From contig CAZJHX010000024.1 in assembly GCA_964545715.1 (NCBI GenBank), positions 1 to 64,000 on the forward strand: a DNA stretch of 64,000 nt, written 5' to 3'. The notes under the pieces were generated by a model that saw only the letters and a program-made list of their open reading frames with translations, did no database searches and was not told the DNA's origin. This document shows, piece after piece, positions 16,911 through 26,263 of the stretch (position 1 is its first letter; each line of letters starts with the position of its first letter). The translations under genes were made by a program, and so were the position numbers. Origin of the DNA: CAZJHX01 sp964545715 (GTDB lineage: Bacteria; Myxococcota_A; UBA9042; GCA-2863065).

Positions 16911-18247
16911 TGAACGACGAAGCCAGAGCCGCCGCCGAGGCGCAGCAATCAGAGCGCCACGCGATGATGAACGCGCTCGGCCGGGAGCTGACCCTGTCGA
17001 TCAACGCGATGTTGCGCATGCTGCGTGTGCACTCGGACCGCAACGAGGCCACGGTCGGGGCGGTCAAGAAGCTCAGCAGCGTGCTGGAGCGCGCGTTTGA
17101 GACGGCGTCCGAGGTGACCCTGCGCCTGTACGCGGGCGAGTTCTACCTCAACGACACCCGGCTGAAAGTGACGCGCCAGGCGTACGAGATCTTCGAGGAG
17201 TTTCGGCAGGAGCTGGAGGCGCGCGTGCTGGGCGCCATCAGCTTTGAGCGGCTGCCTGACGCGCAGGACCTGCTGGCGTTTGGTACGGCGTTTCAGGCCG
17301 TGGAGAGCGACGAGACCGACGACAAGTTCAAGGCGCTGGAGCAGCTGCTGGCGGGGCGTGGACGCTTCCCCATTCGCCTGACGCGCTATGTGGACACGCT
17401 GCTGCTGGACCTGCCCGTACTGGAGGGCGCGGCCCTGGTGCGGCAGTCGTATTTCAGGACCGTGGACGCCGCCTATCGGGCCTATCAGGATGCGCGCTCC
17501 GGTCGCGCGCCCACCATCAAGCACGCCAAGCGCGCGGCTCAGCGCCTGATCGACGTGCTGTACTCGGAAGACCAGCGCCTGGCGGACCTGCTGGTGCTGC
17601 TGACAGACATCAAAAACTGGCGTGACTACGAGTCCAACCATGCGGCCAACACCACGGTGCTGTCGTTGGGGCTGGGCATGGCGCTCGGATTGGACCGTCG
17701 CACGCTGCGTCGACTGGGCGTGGCCGCCATGTTTGCGGACATCGGCAACGCCGCCATGCCGCCGGAGTTGCTGACCAAAGAGGGGCCGCTGACCGACGAG
17801 GACTGGCAGGTGATCGCGCGCCATCCACTGGCCGCCGTACCACTGCTGGCGGGCTTCCAGGACGTGGATAACGAGCTCATGGACACCATCGTTACGTGCG
17901 TGCACCACCACAAGGCGTACGCAGGTGGCGGCTATCCGGAGACCGTGCGCGATCAGCCGTCGTTCTTTGCGCAGATCATCGCCGTCGCCGACCGCTATGA
18001 CGCGATGACCACGCCGCGTCCGTATCGGCCCCTGCCGCTGACGCATCCGCGCGCAATCGAGCTGCTGGCTCAGGCAGCCGGGACACAGCTCAATCCCCTG
18101 ATCGTCGAGGTCTTCGTCCGCTGGATCGAGCAGGTGCCGGCAGGCAACGTGGTGATCCTGCCCAATGGCGACATGGGCGTCGTGATGCGCGCGGAGTCCC
18201 GGCTGCGCGGCCGCAAAGACGCGATCATTGAGATGACTCACATTTGA
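16910..18247 (+). CDS. Degenerate HD-GYP domain protein coupled to the kinase
   Basis: 445 residues. The N-terminal 130 residues match a segment of the upstream kinase, and the C-terminal half is HD-GYP. His244, His305, HHH 332-334, GYP 341-343 and ADRYDAMT (361) are present. The HD pair reads Ala276-Asp277 and the DIGK motif reads DIGN. HD-GYP enzymes hydrolyse cyclic di-GMP using metals bound by the HD pair. Loss of that histidine suggests impaired catalysis and a role as a nucleotide sensor or scaffold. It has no membrane segment. It starts inside the stop codon of the kinase gene. The family call is firm; inactivity is inference. Confidence 0.88.
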   Translation: MNDEARAAAEAQQSERHAMMNALGRELTLSINAMLRMLRVHSDRNEATVGAVKKLSSVLERAFETASEVTLRLYAGEFYLNDTRLKVTRQAYEIFEEFRQELEARVLGAISFERLPDAQDLLAFGTAFQAVESDETDDKFKALEQLLAGRGRFPIRLTRYVDTLLLDLPVLEGAALVRQSYFRTVDAAYRAYQDARSGRAPTIKHAKRAAQRLIDVLYSEDQRLADLLVLLTDIKNWRDYESNHAANTTVLSLGLGMALGLDRRTLRRLGVAAMFADIGNAAMPPELLTKEGPLTDEDWQVIARHPLAAVPLLAGFQDVDNELMDTIVTCVHHHKAYAGGGYPETVRDQPSFFAQIIAVADRYDAMTTPRPYRPLPLTHPRAIELLAQAAGTQLNPLIVEVFVRWIEQVPAGNVVILPNGDMGVVMRAESRLRGRKDAIIEMTHI

Positions 18248-18311
18248 GCAGAGCCTGGTCAGTCATTGGCTATTGACACCCCGCGAGGCTCGGGCGGACC
18301 CTGAACATGAG

Positions 18312-19130
18312 ATGCCGATTATCACCATCACGCGTGGTACCTGTAGCGGCGCGCGGGAGCTGGCGATTCGTGTCGCCGCCGATTTAGACGTCCCGGTTCT
18401 CAGTCGTGAGATCGTGCTGGAGGCCGCCCGGATGGCCGGTGTCTCAGAGCGGCTGTTCGTCGATGTGGTCGAAGAGGCGCCCATGCTCCTGTTCGACGGC
18501 GCTGTGGAAGAGCGCGCCATCTACTTGGAGATCGTGCGCTCGGTCCTGTGTCACCACGCCGTTGAAGGCAGCTTCGTCTACCACGGGCACGCCGCGCATC
18601 TACTGCTGGCCGGGTTGCCGAACCTGCTGCGCGTGCGGGTGGTTGCGCCGTTCGATTATCGCGTGCAGGCGGTGATCGCCGAGCTGCGGCTGTCGCGCCG
18701 AGAGGCTCAATGCCACGTGCGGCGTGCCGACGCGCGGCGGGCGCGCTGGCTGCGCTTCTTGTACGGCCGTGCCTACCAGGACGCGCCGGACTACGACCTG
18801 ACCCTGAACGTCGGTTTGCGCGGCGTCGCGGAGGCCGCCGAGGTGGTCTGCGATGCGGCCCGGCGCAAGCGGCAGGAGTGGACGCAGGACGCGCTGTGCA
18901 CGGCCGAGGACGCGTCGCTGGCACACAAAGTCATCGCGGCGCTGGCGCTGAGCCGGGAGCTGTATCGCAGCAACGTCGAGGTGTGGGCCAGCTCGGGTCA
19001 CATCACGATCTCAGGGCGGGCTCGTGACGACCTGCGGCGGGAGGCGCTGAGTCGGATCGCGGCGCAGGTCCCGGGGGTGTTGGACGTGCGCCTCGACGTG
19101 CATGTGCCGTCGGACTACCTCCACAGCTGA
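18312..19130 (+). CDS. Cytidylate kinase-like protein with C-terminal BON domain
   Basis: The frame opens with TTG at 18273, but ATG 18312 (MPIITITRG) matches the start of the cytidylate-kinase-like family; 272 residues. The P-loop region RGTCSGARELA is degenerate relative to the usual GSGG form. VVAPFDYRVQAV, RRADARRARWLRFLYGRAY and YDLTLNV follow as in the family. Residues about 200-272 form a BON fold (SNVEVWASSGHITISGRA, VPGVLDVRLDV). BON domains normally bind lipid or lie in periplasmic proteins, so attachment to a cytosolic nucleotide-kinase fold is notable. Similar kinase-like proteins often lie in signalling loci. Enzyme activity is uncertain. It is convergent with the lipoprotein gene ending at 19136. 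Confidence 0.75.
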   Translation: MPIITITRGTCSGARELAIRVAADLDVPVLSREIVLEAARMAGVSERLFVDVVEEAPMLLFDGAVEERAIYLEIVRSVLCHHAVEGSFVYHGHAAHLLLAGLPNLLRVRVVAPFDYRVQAVIAELRLSRREAQCHVRRADARRARWLRFLYGRAYQDAPDYDLTLNVGLRGVAEAAEVVCDAARRKRQEWTQDALCTAEDASLAHKVIAALALSRELYRSNVEVWASSGHITISGRARDDLRREALSRIAAQVPGVLDVRLDVHVPSDYLHS

Positions 19131-19135
19131 GTCGG

Positions 19136-20104
19136 TCAGGGCATCAGCTCATAGTGCAGAACGAGGGCCTGCGTCACCGCCTGGGCGACGAAGCCGCGGG
19201 TGTAGCCGGGGCTGGTATTGTTTTTCACGACGAAGGCCATGCCCGGCTTCGGCTTGATGAGCGGCAAACCCGGCTGGTTTACGGGCAGGGTTGCCGGGAC
19301 GTCGGCCAGGGACTCGAAGAGCTTGGGCTTGCCGCCGGCCATGAACCAGTTGACGGGGTTGCTCTGGGTCGGCAGCGGGCCGCCGGGTGTCAGCTTCAGG
19401 TGGTTGCCGGCCGGGGTCGCGTACATGTCGTCGGCGGTGCTCAGCGGGCTGTGCAGCTCCGCAACGTCGAAACAGACGGACGTGTTGGCGGACAAGGTGA
19501 CCGATGGGCCGTCGTAGGGCGCCTCTTTGACCTTTGGATGCTCTGTCGGCGGTCGCGGAGCGGGCTCGGCCTCGATCTCCGGGATGGACACCGAGAAGGT
19601 CGCTTCCACGGTGACAGCTGTGCCGTCCGACGGTTCGCGGGTGATCTCGATGGTGACGCGTCCGTCCAATCGACGGGCACTCACGGCGCTGATCTCCAGC
19701 GCGCCGCTGAGCCACTGGTCGGCTGGAATGGCCAGCGCGCAGGCGTCGCAGTCCGAGCTGGCCGAGACCCAACGGATGAACGCGGGCTGCGCGGGCTGTG
19801 CGGCAAAGATGTTCCCGCCGCTGCCGGCGGTCGTGACCGCGTCGATGCGGTACGGATATCCAACGACAAGGTCCGGTAGGACGTCAGGGTCCAGGTCCAG
19901 CGTGGCGGTGACCGTTCCGTCTGAGGCCGCCTGCGCTTTGACCACCAGGCGGGCGTCCGTGTCGTGCGCCGTCATGGTGACCGTGCCGGTGACGACCTCC
20001 AGTGGATGTCCGTCCACCGAGACCTGCACGGGGCCGCTCGGTGCGTCATCCGTGCCGCAGGCGATGAGTGCAGTGCATGCGACCAGGGCGGTCCAGCGCG
20101 TCAT
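19136..20104 (-). CDS. Lipoprotein of unknown function
   Basis: 322 residues with lipobox LIAC (Cys16). GGAGGA lies 6 bases before the ATG. Two beta-rich halves are separated by a Pro/Glu linker (about residues 180-195). Cysteines are few (SDCDAC near residue 118 and one near 205). The C-terminal half has a conserved-looking stretch, TPAGNHLKLTPGGPLPTQSN. I do not recognise the family. A 16-base inverted repeat lies about 30 bases upstream of the start. Confidence 0.75.
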   Translation of the reverse strand: MTRWTALVACTALIACGTDDAPSGPVQVSVDGHPLEVVTGTVTMTAHDTDARLVVKAQAASDGTVTATLDLDPDVLPDLVVGYPYRIDAVTTAGSGGNIFAAQPAQPAFIRWVSASSDCDACALAIPADQWLSGALEISAVSARRLDGRVTIEITREPSDGTAVTVEATFSVSIPEIEAEPAPRPPTEHPKVKEAPYDGPSVTLSANTSVCFDVAELHSPLSTADDMYATPAGNHLKLTPGGPLPTQSNPVNWFMAGGKPKLFESLADVPATLPVNQPGLPLIKPKPGMAFVVKNNTSPGYTRGFVAQAVTQALVLHYELMP

Positions 20105-20132
20105 GTCGTCCTCCAGAGTCTCGCGAGCTATA

Positions 20133-20148
20133 TACGGTGTATACCGTA
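20133..20148. promoter_or_regulatory. Inverted repeat TACGGT-GTAT-ACCGTA upstream of lipoprotein gene
   Basis: This perfect 6-base-arm palindrome lies in an AT-rich patch (20129-20152) between the lipoprotein start at 20104 and the stop of the gene at 20179. On the minus strand TATATA (near 20130) could act as a -10 box overlapping it. It is a likely operator. Confidence 0.4.
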
Positions 20149-20178
20149 AATTTTACGCGGATCTTTAGGAGTTACGCC

Positions 20179-21405
20179 CTACAGACCTTTGACCCGCACG
20201 CGCTGCAGGCAGCCCACACGGTTGTTGCGATCGCAGTGGCCGATCAGGGTCACTTCGCGGCCGTGGAAGGCGGCGTCGCGCGTATAGAGCTCTAAGCCGT
20301 GCTCGACATTCAGCACGCCGCTTTGCCAGTTGTCGTTGGGGTAGCTGTACTGAAAGACTGGGATGAGGCGCGGCCGTGAGGCGCCTCCGAGGACGATGTA
20401 GTCGCCGCGGTGCAGCGCTTTGGCCGGACCGGTGTGAATTACGTGCATGAGCGTGGCCGGCTGTCCGCCGAGCAGGCCGCTGCCGGCTGTGTTGCCGGTG
20501 ACGACGGCCAGGTCTTCGAAGGTCGCTGTCTTCCCCGTGCCGGGCGTCTTGAGCATGAACGGCTGAATCGAGTACGACGGTCGCCCTGCGATCGGCTTGC
20601 CGGCGACGGAGACCGGGCCCCCGGTGTATCCGAAGGCGGTCACGGCGTCGCCGTGCTGGACGGGGGCTTCGAGCGACCCGAGATCGCCGGCGCTGGGCAG
20701 CTTCCGGACCTGATGTTGCGCGATGGGCTTGCCGGCCGGGGAGACTGCCCACCAGGCCAGCTGCCCGTTGGCTCGAATGGAGACGCCGTAGCCGGTCTTG
20801 AGCTTGGAGACCGAGTGGACGTGCGCGGCGGGGTGGGTTTGCGACCACACCGGCTTGCCGTCACGGGCCAGCTTGGAGAGCTGGAGCGGCCCGAAGTAAT
20901 CGGACTTGCCGATGCTTGAGGCAGCGAGGAACAGGCCGTCTTTGAGCGGCAGGACGCGGATGTCCTCCACGTCGGAGTGCGTGGTCCAGGACTGCCGCGG
21001 TCCTTTGGCGTCCAGCCGGACGATGACGCCGACGGAGGGCATGTGGAACATGTCGTTTTTGCGCGCCGGTGGTGGGCGGTGAGTTTGACCGGCGATCGTG
21101 ATCGCCTTGTTGGAGCGCAGGGCTAGAAAGACGTCGTCGCCGCGGGCTGCCAGGTCCTCGAACTCGACCTCGTCCGGCTCGCCCAGGGTCACCTCCGCGC
21201 CGAGCTTGCCTCGGGCATCAAAGCGCGACACCACGATGACGTCGTTGCGTGTCCAGGCCGCTACGCCTGTGCCATCCCCGAAGACAGCGACACCGCCGGC
21301 CTCGTGACGCGGAAGCTCGGTGCGCCAGAGGAGCTCCACCGTGGGATCGGCGCCCGCGGACGCGGCCAGCGACAGGCAGAGGGCGGCCGTCGCGACGCGG
21401 ATCAA
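20179..21405 (-). CDS. Secreted beta-propeller-like protein, coupled to pgi
   Basis: TTG at 21405 overlaps the TGA of pgi (TTGA), giving 408 residues with a clean signal peptide (IRVATAALCLSLAASAGA). An extended upstream frame exists, but it would lie inside pgi. The mature part has repeated blade-like strands (GDGTGVAAW, GDDVFLAL, KDGLFLAAS, GDAVTAFGY, GDYIVLGG), suggesting a propeller. No catalytic motif is seen. Why it is coupled to a glycolytic gene is unclear. Confidence 0.7.
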   Translation of the reverse strand: MIRVATAALCLSLAASAGADPTVELLWRTELPRHEAGGVAVFGDGTGVAAWTRNDVIVVSRFDARGKLGAEVTLGEPDEVEFEDLAARGDDVFLALRSNKAITIAGQTHRPPPARKNDMFHMPSVGVIVRLDAKGPRQSWTTHSDVEDIRVLPLKDGLFLAASSIGKSDYFGPLQLSKLARDGKPVWSQTHPAAHVHSVSKLKTGYGVSIRANGQLAWWAVSPAGKPIAQHQVRKLPSAGDLGSLEAPVQHGDAVTAFGYTGGPVSVAGKPIAGRPSYSIQPFMLKTPGTGKTATFEDLAVVTGNTAGSGLLGGQPATLMHVIHTGPAKALHRGDYIVLGGASRPRLIPVFQYSYPNDNWQSGVLNVEHGLELYTRDAAFHGREVTLIGHCDRNNRVGCLQRVRVKGL

Positions 21406-23027
21406 CGGCGCGCCTTGTAGTGGTTGATCAGCCCGTTCGTGGACGCGTCGTGGCCCTGCACCGGACCGGATGCCTCCAACTCGGGCAGGATCACCTTGGC
21501 CAGCTGCTTGCCCAGCTCGACGCCCCACTGGTCGTAGGAGTTGATGTTCCAGATGACGCCCTGCACGAAGATCTTGTGCTCGTACATGGCGACCAGCGCG
21601 CCGAGCGTGCGCGGGGTCAAGCGGTCGAACATCAGGGAGTTGGTCGGGCGGTTGCCCTCAAAGACCTTGTGCGGGACCAGCGCGTCCAGCGCGTCGCCGG
21701 TCAAGCCGCTGTCCTGCAGCTCTGCGCGCGCCTCGTCGGCGGTCTTGCCGCGCATCAGCGCCTCGGTCTGGGCAAAGAAGTTGGAGAGCAACTTTGTGTG
21801 GTGATCGCCGCGCGGGTTGTGGCTGTGGACCGGGGCGATGAAGTCGCACGGGATCAGCTTCGTGCCTTGATGGATCAGCTGGTAGAAGGCGTGCTGCCCG
21901 TTCGTGCCCGGCTCGCCCCAGATGATCGGGCCCGTCTGACCGCGCACTGGCGCCCCGTCGCGCGTGATGCTCTTGCCGTTGCTCTCCATGTCGCCCTGCT
22001 GCAGATACGCCGCAAAGCGGTGCAGGTACTGGTCGTACGGCAGAATGGCGTGGCTGTCCGCGCCAAAGAAGTTGTTGTACCAGACACCCAGCAAGGCCAG
22101 CGTCGCCGGCAGGTTCTCCTCCAGCGGGGCCGTGCGGAAGTGCTCGTCCATGGCGTGCGCGCCTTCGAGCAGCTCCTGGAAGCCGTCGTAGCCGATGGCC
22201 AGCGCGATGGAGGTGCCGATCGCCGACCACAGCGAATAGCGGCCGCCCACCCAGTCCCAGAACTCGAACATGTTGGCCGGATCGATCCCGAACTCGGCCA
22301 CTCTCTGCGCGTTGGTGGACAGCGCGACAAAATGCTTCTTGATGTGCTCAGCGTCGCCCGCGGCGTCCAGGAACCAGGTGCGCGCGGTGTGGGCGTTGGT
22401 CAGGGTCTCCTGGGTTGTGAAGGTCTTGGAGGCGATCAGAAACAGGGTGCTCTCGGGCGCCAGTCCCTTGAGCGTCGTGGCGACATGGGTGCCGTCCACG
22501 TTGGACACAAAGTGCACGCGCAGGTCGTCTCGTCCATACGCCGCCAGCGCCTCGGTGACCATCACCGGGCCCAGGTCGGACCCGCCGATGCCGATGTTGA
22601 CGACGTCGGTGATCTTGGCGCCCGTGTGGCCGGTCCAGGCGCCGCTGCGCACGTCGTCGGTGAAGGTCTTCACGTGGGCCAGCACGTCGCGCACCCCGGG
22701 CATGACGTCCTCGCCGTCCACGATCACAGCCCGGTCTGAGCGATTGCGCAGCGCCGTGTGTAGTACGGCGCGCCCCTCGGTCGAGTTGATGCGCTCGCCC
22801 GAGAACATCCGCCGGGTCCAGCCGGCTACGTCCGCCTCCCGCGCCAGGTCGTACAGCAGCCCCATGGTCTGGGCGGTCACCCGGTTTTTGGAGAAGTCGA
22901 GCAACATGTCCTCGAACCGCAGCGAGAAGCCCTCAAAGCGCTCGGGATCGGCAGCGAACAGCTCGCGCATGTGCGTGTCGGCGATGCTCTGATGATGTTC
23001 CGTGAGTTTTTGCCACGCGTCTGTCAT
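21402..23027 (-). CDS. pgi: Glucose-6-phosphate isomerase
   Basis: 541 residues, normal for the large bacterial enzyme. Interconverts glucose 6-phosphate and fructose 6-phosphate in the cytoplasm. Family signatures are clear: VVNIGIGGSDLGPVM, FVSNVDGTH, the phosphate-binding SKTFTTQETLTNA, GGRYSLWSAIG, and the C-terminal signature MYEHKIFVQGVIWNINSYDQWGVELGK. Catalytic Glu, His and Lys regions are present (GTNGQHAFYQLIHQG). The 3' end overlaps the start of the propeller-like gene. It lies back to back with the RhlE-like helicase. Confidence 0.97.
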   Translation of the reverse strand: MTDAWQKLTEHHQSIADTHMRELFAADPERFEGFSLRFEDMLLDFSKNRVTAQTMGLLYDLAREADVAGWTRRMFSGERINSTEGRAVLHTALRNRSDRAVIVDGEDVMPGVRDVLAHVKTFTDDVRSGAWTGHTGAKITDVVNIGIGGSDLGPVMVTEALAAYGRDDLRVHFVSNVDGTHVATTLKGLAPESTLFLIASKTFTTQETLTNAHTARTWFLDAAGDAEHIKKHFVALSTNAQRVAEFGIDPANMFEFWDWVGGRYSLWSAIGTSIALAIGYDGFQELLEGAHAMDEHFRTAPLEENLPATLALLGVWYNNFFGADSHAILPYDQYLHRFAAYLQQGDMESNGKSITRDGAPVRGQTGPIIWGEPGTNGQHAFYQLIHQGTKLIPCDFIAPVHSHNPRGDHHTKLLSNFFAQTEALMRGKTADEARAELQDSGLTGDALDALVPHKVFEGNRPTNSLMFDRLTPRTLGALVAMYEHKIFVQGVIWNINSYDQWGVELGKQLAKVILPELEASGPVQGHDASTNGLINHYKARR

Positions 23028-23092
23028 GCCGCGCTTTTACCATGACTGGCCTGGGGATTTGCTTGTTGGCGGCACCTGTGCGACCCAGGCTC

Positions 23093-24376
23093 GTGACTTT
23101 TGACGACCTGGACCTCTTGCCGACTATCCGCGAAGCGATTCGCACCGTCGGCTACACCACCCCCACCCCGGTTCAACAGGCCGCGATTCCGCCGGCCCTG
23201 GAGGGTCGCGACGTGCTTGGCTGCGCTCAAACCGGCACCGGAAAGACCGCCGCTTTTGCGCTGCCGATCCTTCAGCACGTGGACCGTATGGCTGGAGACG
23301 AGCCGGCCATCCGCGCGCTGATCGTGACCCCGACGCGCGAGCTCGCCGCCCAGATCGGCGACAGCTTCGCGACCTACGGCAAGGGGCTCGACCTGTGGCA
23401 CACGGTCATCTTCGGCGGCGTCAGTCAGAAGCCGCAGGTCAAAGAGCTGCGGCGCGGCGTCGACATCCTGGTCGCCACGCCGGGCCGCCTGCTGGACCTG
23501 ATGGGCCAGGGCTTCATCAAGCTGAACGGTCTGCGCATCTTCGTGTTGGACGAGGCGGACCGGATGCTGGATATGGGCTTTCTGCCCGACGTGCGCCGCA
23601 TCATCGCCGAGCTGCCGGCCACGCGTCAGACGCTCTTCTTCTCGGCCACCATGCCGCCGACCATCTCCGGGCTGGCCAACTCTCTGCTGCGCAATCCCGT
23701 CAGCGTCAGCGTCGCGCCGATCTCGTCGGCCGCGGAGACCGTCGTGCAGCACGTGTTCTTTGTCGACAAGTCCAATAAGCGGCGCTTGTTGGTCGACATA
23801 CTGCGCCGCCCCGACGTCCGGCGCGCGCTGGTCTTCTCGCGCACGAAGCACGGCGCCAACCGCATCGTCAAAGAGCTGGACAAGGCCGGTGTCGGCTCGG
23901 CGGCCATCCACGGCAACAAGTCGCAAAACGCGCGCGAGCGGGCCCTGAGCGGCTTCAAGGACGGCACGCATCCGGTGCTGGTCGCCACCGACATCGCGGC
24001 GCGCGGCATCGACGTGGAGGGCGTGGATCACGTCATCAACTTCGACCTGCCGAACGTCCCCGAGACCTACGTACACCGCATTGGCCGCACGGGCCGCGCC
24101 GGCGCGTCGGGCATCGCCCTGTCGCTGTGTGATGTGGAGGAGCGGGAGTACCTGATCGACATCGAGCGGCTGATCGGCAAGCACCTCAACCGCGTCGAGG
24201 ACCATGGCTATCCGCCCGAGCAGCCGCTGCCGCCGGAGACCGACCTGAAGTCGCACCGACCCCGTCGCGCGAGTCGCCCGCCCGGCAGACGTCCCGGTGG
24301 GCGTCGTGGAGGTGGTGGAGGCCGTCCCAGAGGCGGGCCGAGAGGTCGCGGGCGACGAGGTCCGCGCCGCGGTTAG
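23093..24376 (+). CDS. rhlE: DEAD-box RNA helicase, RhlE type
   Basis: The frame is open from 23042, but GTG 23093 preceded by AGG gives VTFDDLDLLP, the usual RhlE start; 427 residues. Motifs in order: Q motif (YTTPTPVQQAAIP), AQTGTGKT, PTRELAAQ, TPGRLLDLM, DEAD, SAT, then domain 2 with FSRTKHGA, TDIAARGIDV and HRIGRTGR. The C-terminal 60 residues are Arg/Gly-rich (RRGGGGGRPRGG), a typical RNA-binding tail. It probably remodels rRNA or mRNA structure, for example during cold. Its stop overlaps that of the convergent second helicase by 4 bases. Confidence 0.95.
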   Translation: MTFDDLDLLPTIREAIRTVGYTTPTPVQQAAIPPALEGRDVLGCAQTGTGKTAAFALPILQHVDRMAGDEPAIRALIVTPTRELAAQIGDSFATYGKGLDLWHTVIFGGVSQKPQVKELRRGVDILVATPGRLLDLMGQGFIKLNGLRIFVLDEADRMLDMGFLPDVRRIIAELPATRQTLFFSATMPPTISGLANSLLRNPVSVSVAPISSAAETVVQHVFFVDKSNKRRLLVDILRRPDVRRALVFSRTKHGANRIVKELDKAGVGSAAIHGNKSQNARERALSGFKDGTHPVLVATDIAARGIDVEGVDHVINFDLPNVPETYVHRIGRTGRAGASGIALSLCDVEEREYLIDIERLIGKHLNRVEDHGYPPEQPLPPETDLKSHRPRRASRPPGRRPGGRRGGGGGRPRGGPRGRGRRGPRRG

Positions 24377-26196
24377 TCCTGCGCGGCCGCTCTACGCTGC
24401 GGCTTCTTCTTGCCCTTCTTCTTGCCGGCCTTGCGCGGGCCCACGCCACGCTTGGGCGGGCGCGCCGACTGCTTGCTCGGATGCGGCGCTCGGGCTGCGT
24501 TGGTCGGTCCGCTGGTACGGGGATGCGCTCGCTTGACCGCCACCGTTACGCCGCGCAGCACCACTTGAGGCGCCGCCTCGATGATGTCGTTGGCCGTATC
24601 GGGCGAGACCTGGACGAAGCTGGCGCGCGCACCGATCGTGATGCGCCCCAGCGCCGCGCCGTGCACGCCCGCCGTGTTCGTGATCGCGCCGACGATGTCA
24701 CCGGCCTGGACACCCGCGTTTCGACCGATGGCCAGAAACAGCTCGATCGACGTCGACGGGTCCGGCGCCTCGCCGCGGCCCGGGCGGTTGTTGAAGCGGG
24801 GGCCGTTGTTGGTGGATCGCTGCGGGCGACGCTGCTCGCGGGGCTCCGGTTTGCGGGCCCAGCTGGGCGGGCGTGAGTTCTCGGCCTCGCCAAACTGCAG
24901 ACCCTGGCGCTGGCCGAGCAGGCGGACGGCCGCCGCGGCGATGTCCTCCACCGTCCAGTCGCCCGCCTCGGCCATGTCGGCCACCAGCTTGGCGGCGTTG
25001 CCCTTGACGTCCAGCTCGGACGCCTCCTGCAGCATCGCCTTCAGCTCCTGGCGTCGCACGGCCGCGATGTCGGCGTCGGACGGCACCTGCTGCGGTTCGA
25101 TGCGCACGCGCAGGCGTCGCTCGAGCTGGTTCAGACGGCCCCGCTCGCGTGGGGTGATCAGGCTGATCGCGATACCCTTGGCTCCTGCGCGCCCCGTCCT
25201 TCCGATGCGATGGACGTAGGGCTCGGTGCTGGTGGGCAGGTCCATGTTGATGACGTGCGTGAGATGGTCGATGTCGATGCCACGGGCCGCCACGTCGGTC
25301 GCGACCACCAGCTCGAGGCGTCGCGAGCGCAGCCGGGCGACCACCCGCTCACGTGCGTTCTGGTCCATGTCGCCATGGAGGGCGTCTGCGGCAAAGCCCT
25401 GGGTGACCAGCGCGTCGGCCACATCGGCGCAGCCTGCGCGGGTCTGGGTGAAGATCAGCGTGGTGCCGCGCGGCTCGACACGCAGGATTCGCAGCAGCGC
25501 CTCCAGCTTGTGCTGTTGCGGTACCTGCACCCAGCGCTGCTCGATATGATCCACGGTCAGAGGCCCACGCTCCACGCGAAGCTCGACCGGGTTGTTGACG
25601 TGGCGGTCCGCGATAGACCGGATCTGGCGCGGCATCGTAGCTGAGAACAGCGCGACCTGGCGGTCTTCGGGGGTTGCGCCCATCAGGGTCTCGACGTCGT
25701 CGATGAAGCCCATGCGCAGCATCTCGTCGGCCTCGTCCAGGACCACCGTGCCGACCTTGGACAGGTCGAGGCGTTGGCGCTCCAGCAGATCGATCAGACG
25801 ACCCGGCGTGCCCACGACCACGTCCGCGCCCTCGCGCAGCCCGGCCAGCTGAGGCCCGTAGGGGGCGCCGCCGTAGACGGTCAGCACGCGGAGTCGGGTG
25901 TACTTGGCGAAGTCGCGCAGCGCGGCCGAGACCTGCAGCGCCAGCTCGCGGGTGGGCGCCAGAATCAGCGCACGCACGCCCTTGCCGGGGTCGGTGATGT
26001 GCTGCAGCAGCGGCAGCCCGAAGGCGGCAGTCTTTCCGGAGCCGGTACGGGCTTGCCCGATTACGCTGCGACCCTCCAGCAGCGGGCCGATGGCGGCGGT
26101 CTGGATGTCGGTGGGCTTCTCAAAGCCGAGGTCCTCCAGCGAGCGGAGGAGGGCGGGGTCAAGTCCGAGGTTTGTAAACGTCATGCGGGGTTGCAT
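24373..26196 (-). CDS. deaD: DEAD-box RNA helicase, DeaD/CsdA type with DbpA RNA-binding domain
   Basis: 607 residues. All helicase motifs are present: KPTDIQTAAI, ARTGSGKT, PTRELALQV, TPGRLIDLLE, DEAD, SAT, FTQTRAGC, TDVAARGID, HRIGRTGR. Residues about 475-550 form a DbpA-type RNA-recognition domain (STSIELFLAIGRNAGVQAGDIVGAI, IGARASFVQV). A Lys/Arg/Pro-rich tail follows. DeaD proteins act in ribosome assembly and cold adaptation. ATG 26196 and 26184 are both possible starts; neither has a strong ribosome-binding site. It lies just downstream of an RRM protein gene on the same strand, beyond a terminator. Confidence 0.95.
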   Translation of the reverse strand: MQPRMTFTNLGLDPALLRSLEDLGFEKPTDIQTAAIGPLLEGRSVIGQARTGSGKTAAFGLPLLQHITDPGKGVRALILAPTRELALQVSAALRDFAKYTRLRVLTVYGGAPYGPQLAGLREGADVVVGTPGRLIDLLERQRLDLSKVGTVVLDEADEMLRMGFIDDVETLMGATPEDRQVALFSATMPRQIRSIADRHVNNPVELRVERGPLTVDHIEQRWVQVPQQHKLEALLRILRVEPRGTTLIFTQTRAGCADVADALVTQGFAADALHGDMDQNARERVVARLRSRRLELVVATDVAARGIDIDHLTHVINMDLPTSTEPYVHRIGRTGRAGAKGIAISLITPRERGRLNQLERRLRVRIEPQQVPSDADIAAVRRQELKAMLQEASELDVKGNAAKLVADMAEAGDWTVEDIAAAAVRLLGQRQGLQFGEAENSRPPSWARKPEPREQRRPQRSTNNGPRFNNRPGRGEAPDPSTSIELFLAIGRNAGVQAGDIVGAITNTAGVHGAALGRITIGARASFVQVSPDTANDIIEAAPQVVLRGVTVAVKRAHPRTSGPTNAARAPHPSKQSARPPKRGVGPRKAGKKKGKKKPQRRAAAQD

Positions 26197-26263
26197 CTGA
26201 CAGAATCACTTGTCGGTGTCAATGGAATTCCGGGGCGCGATCCCGGATCGATCGGAGCGCAGT

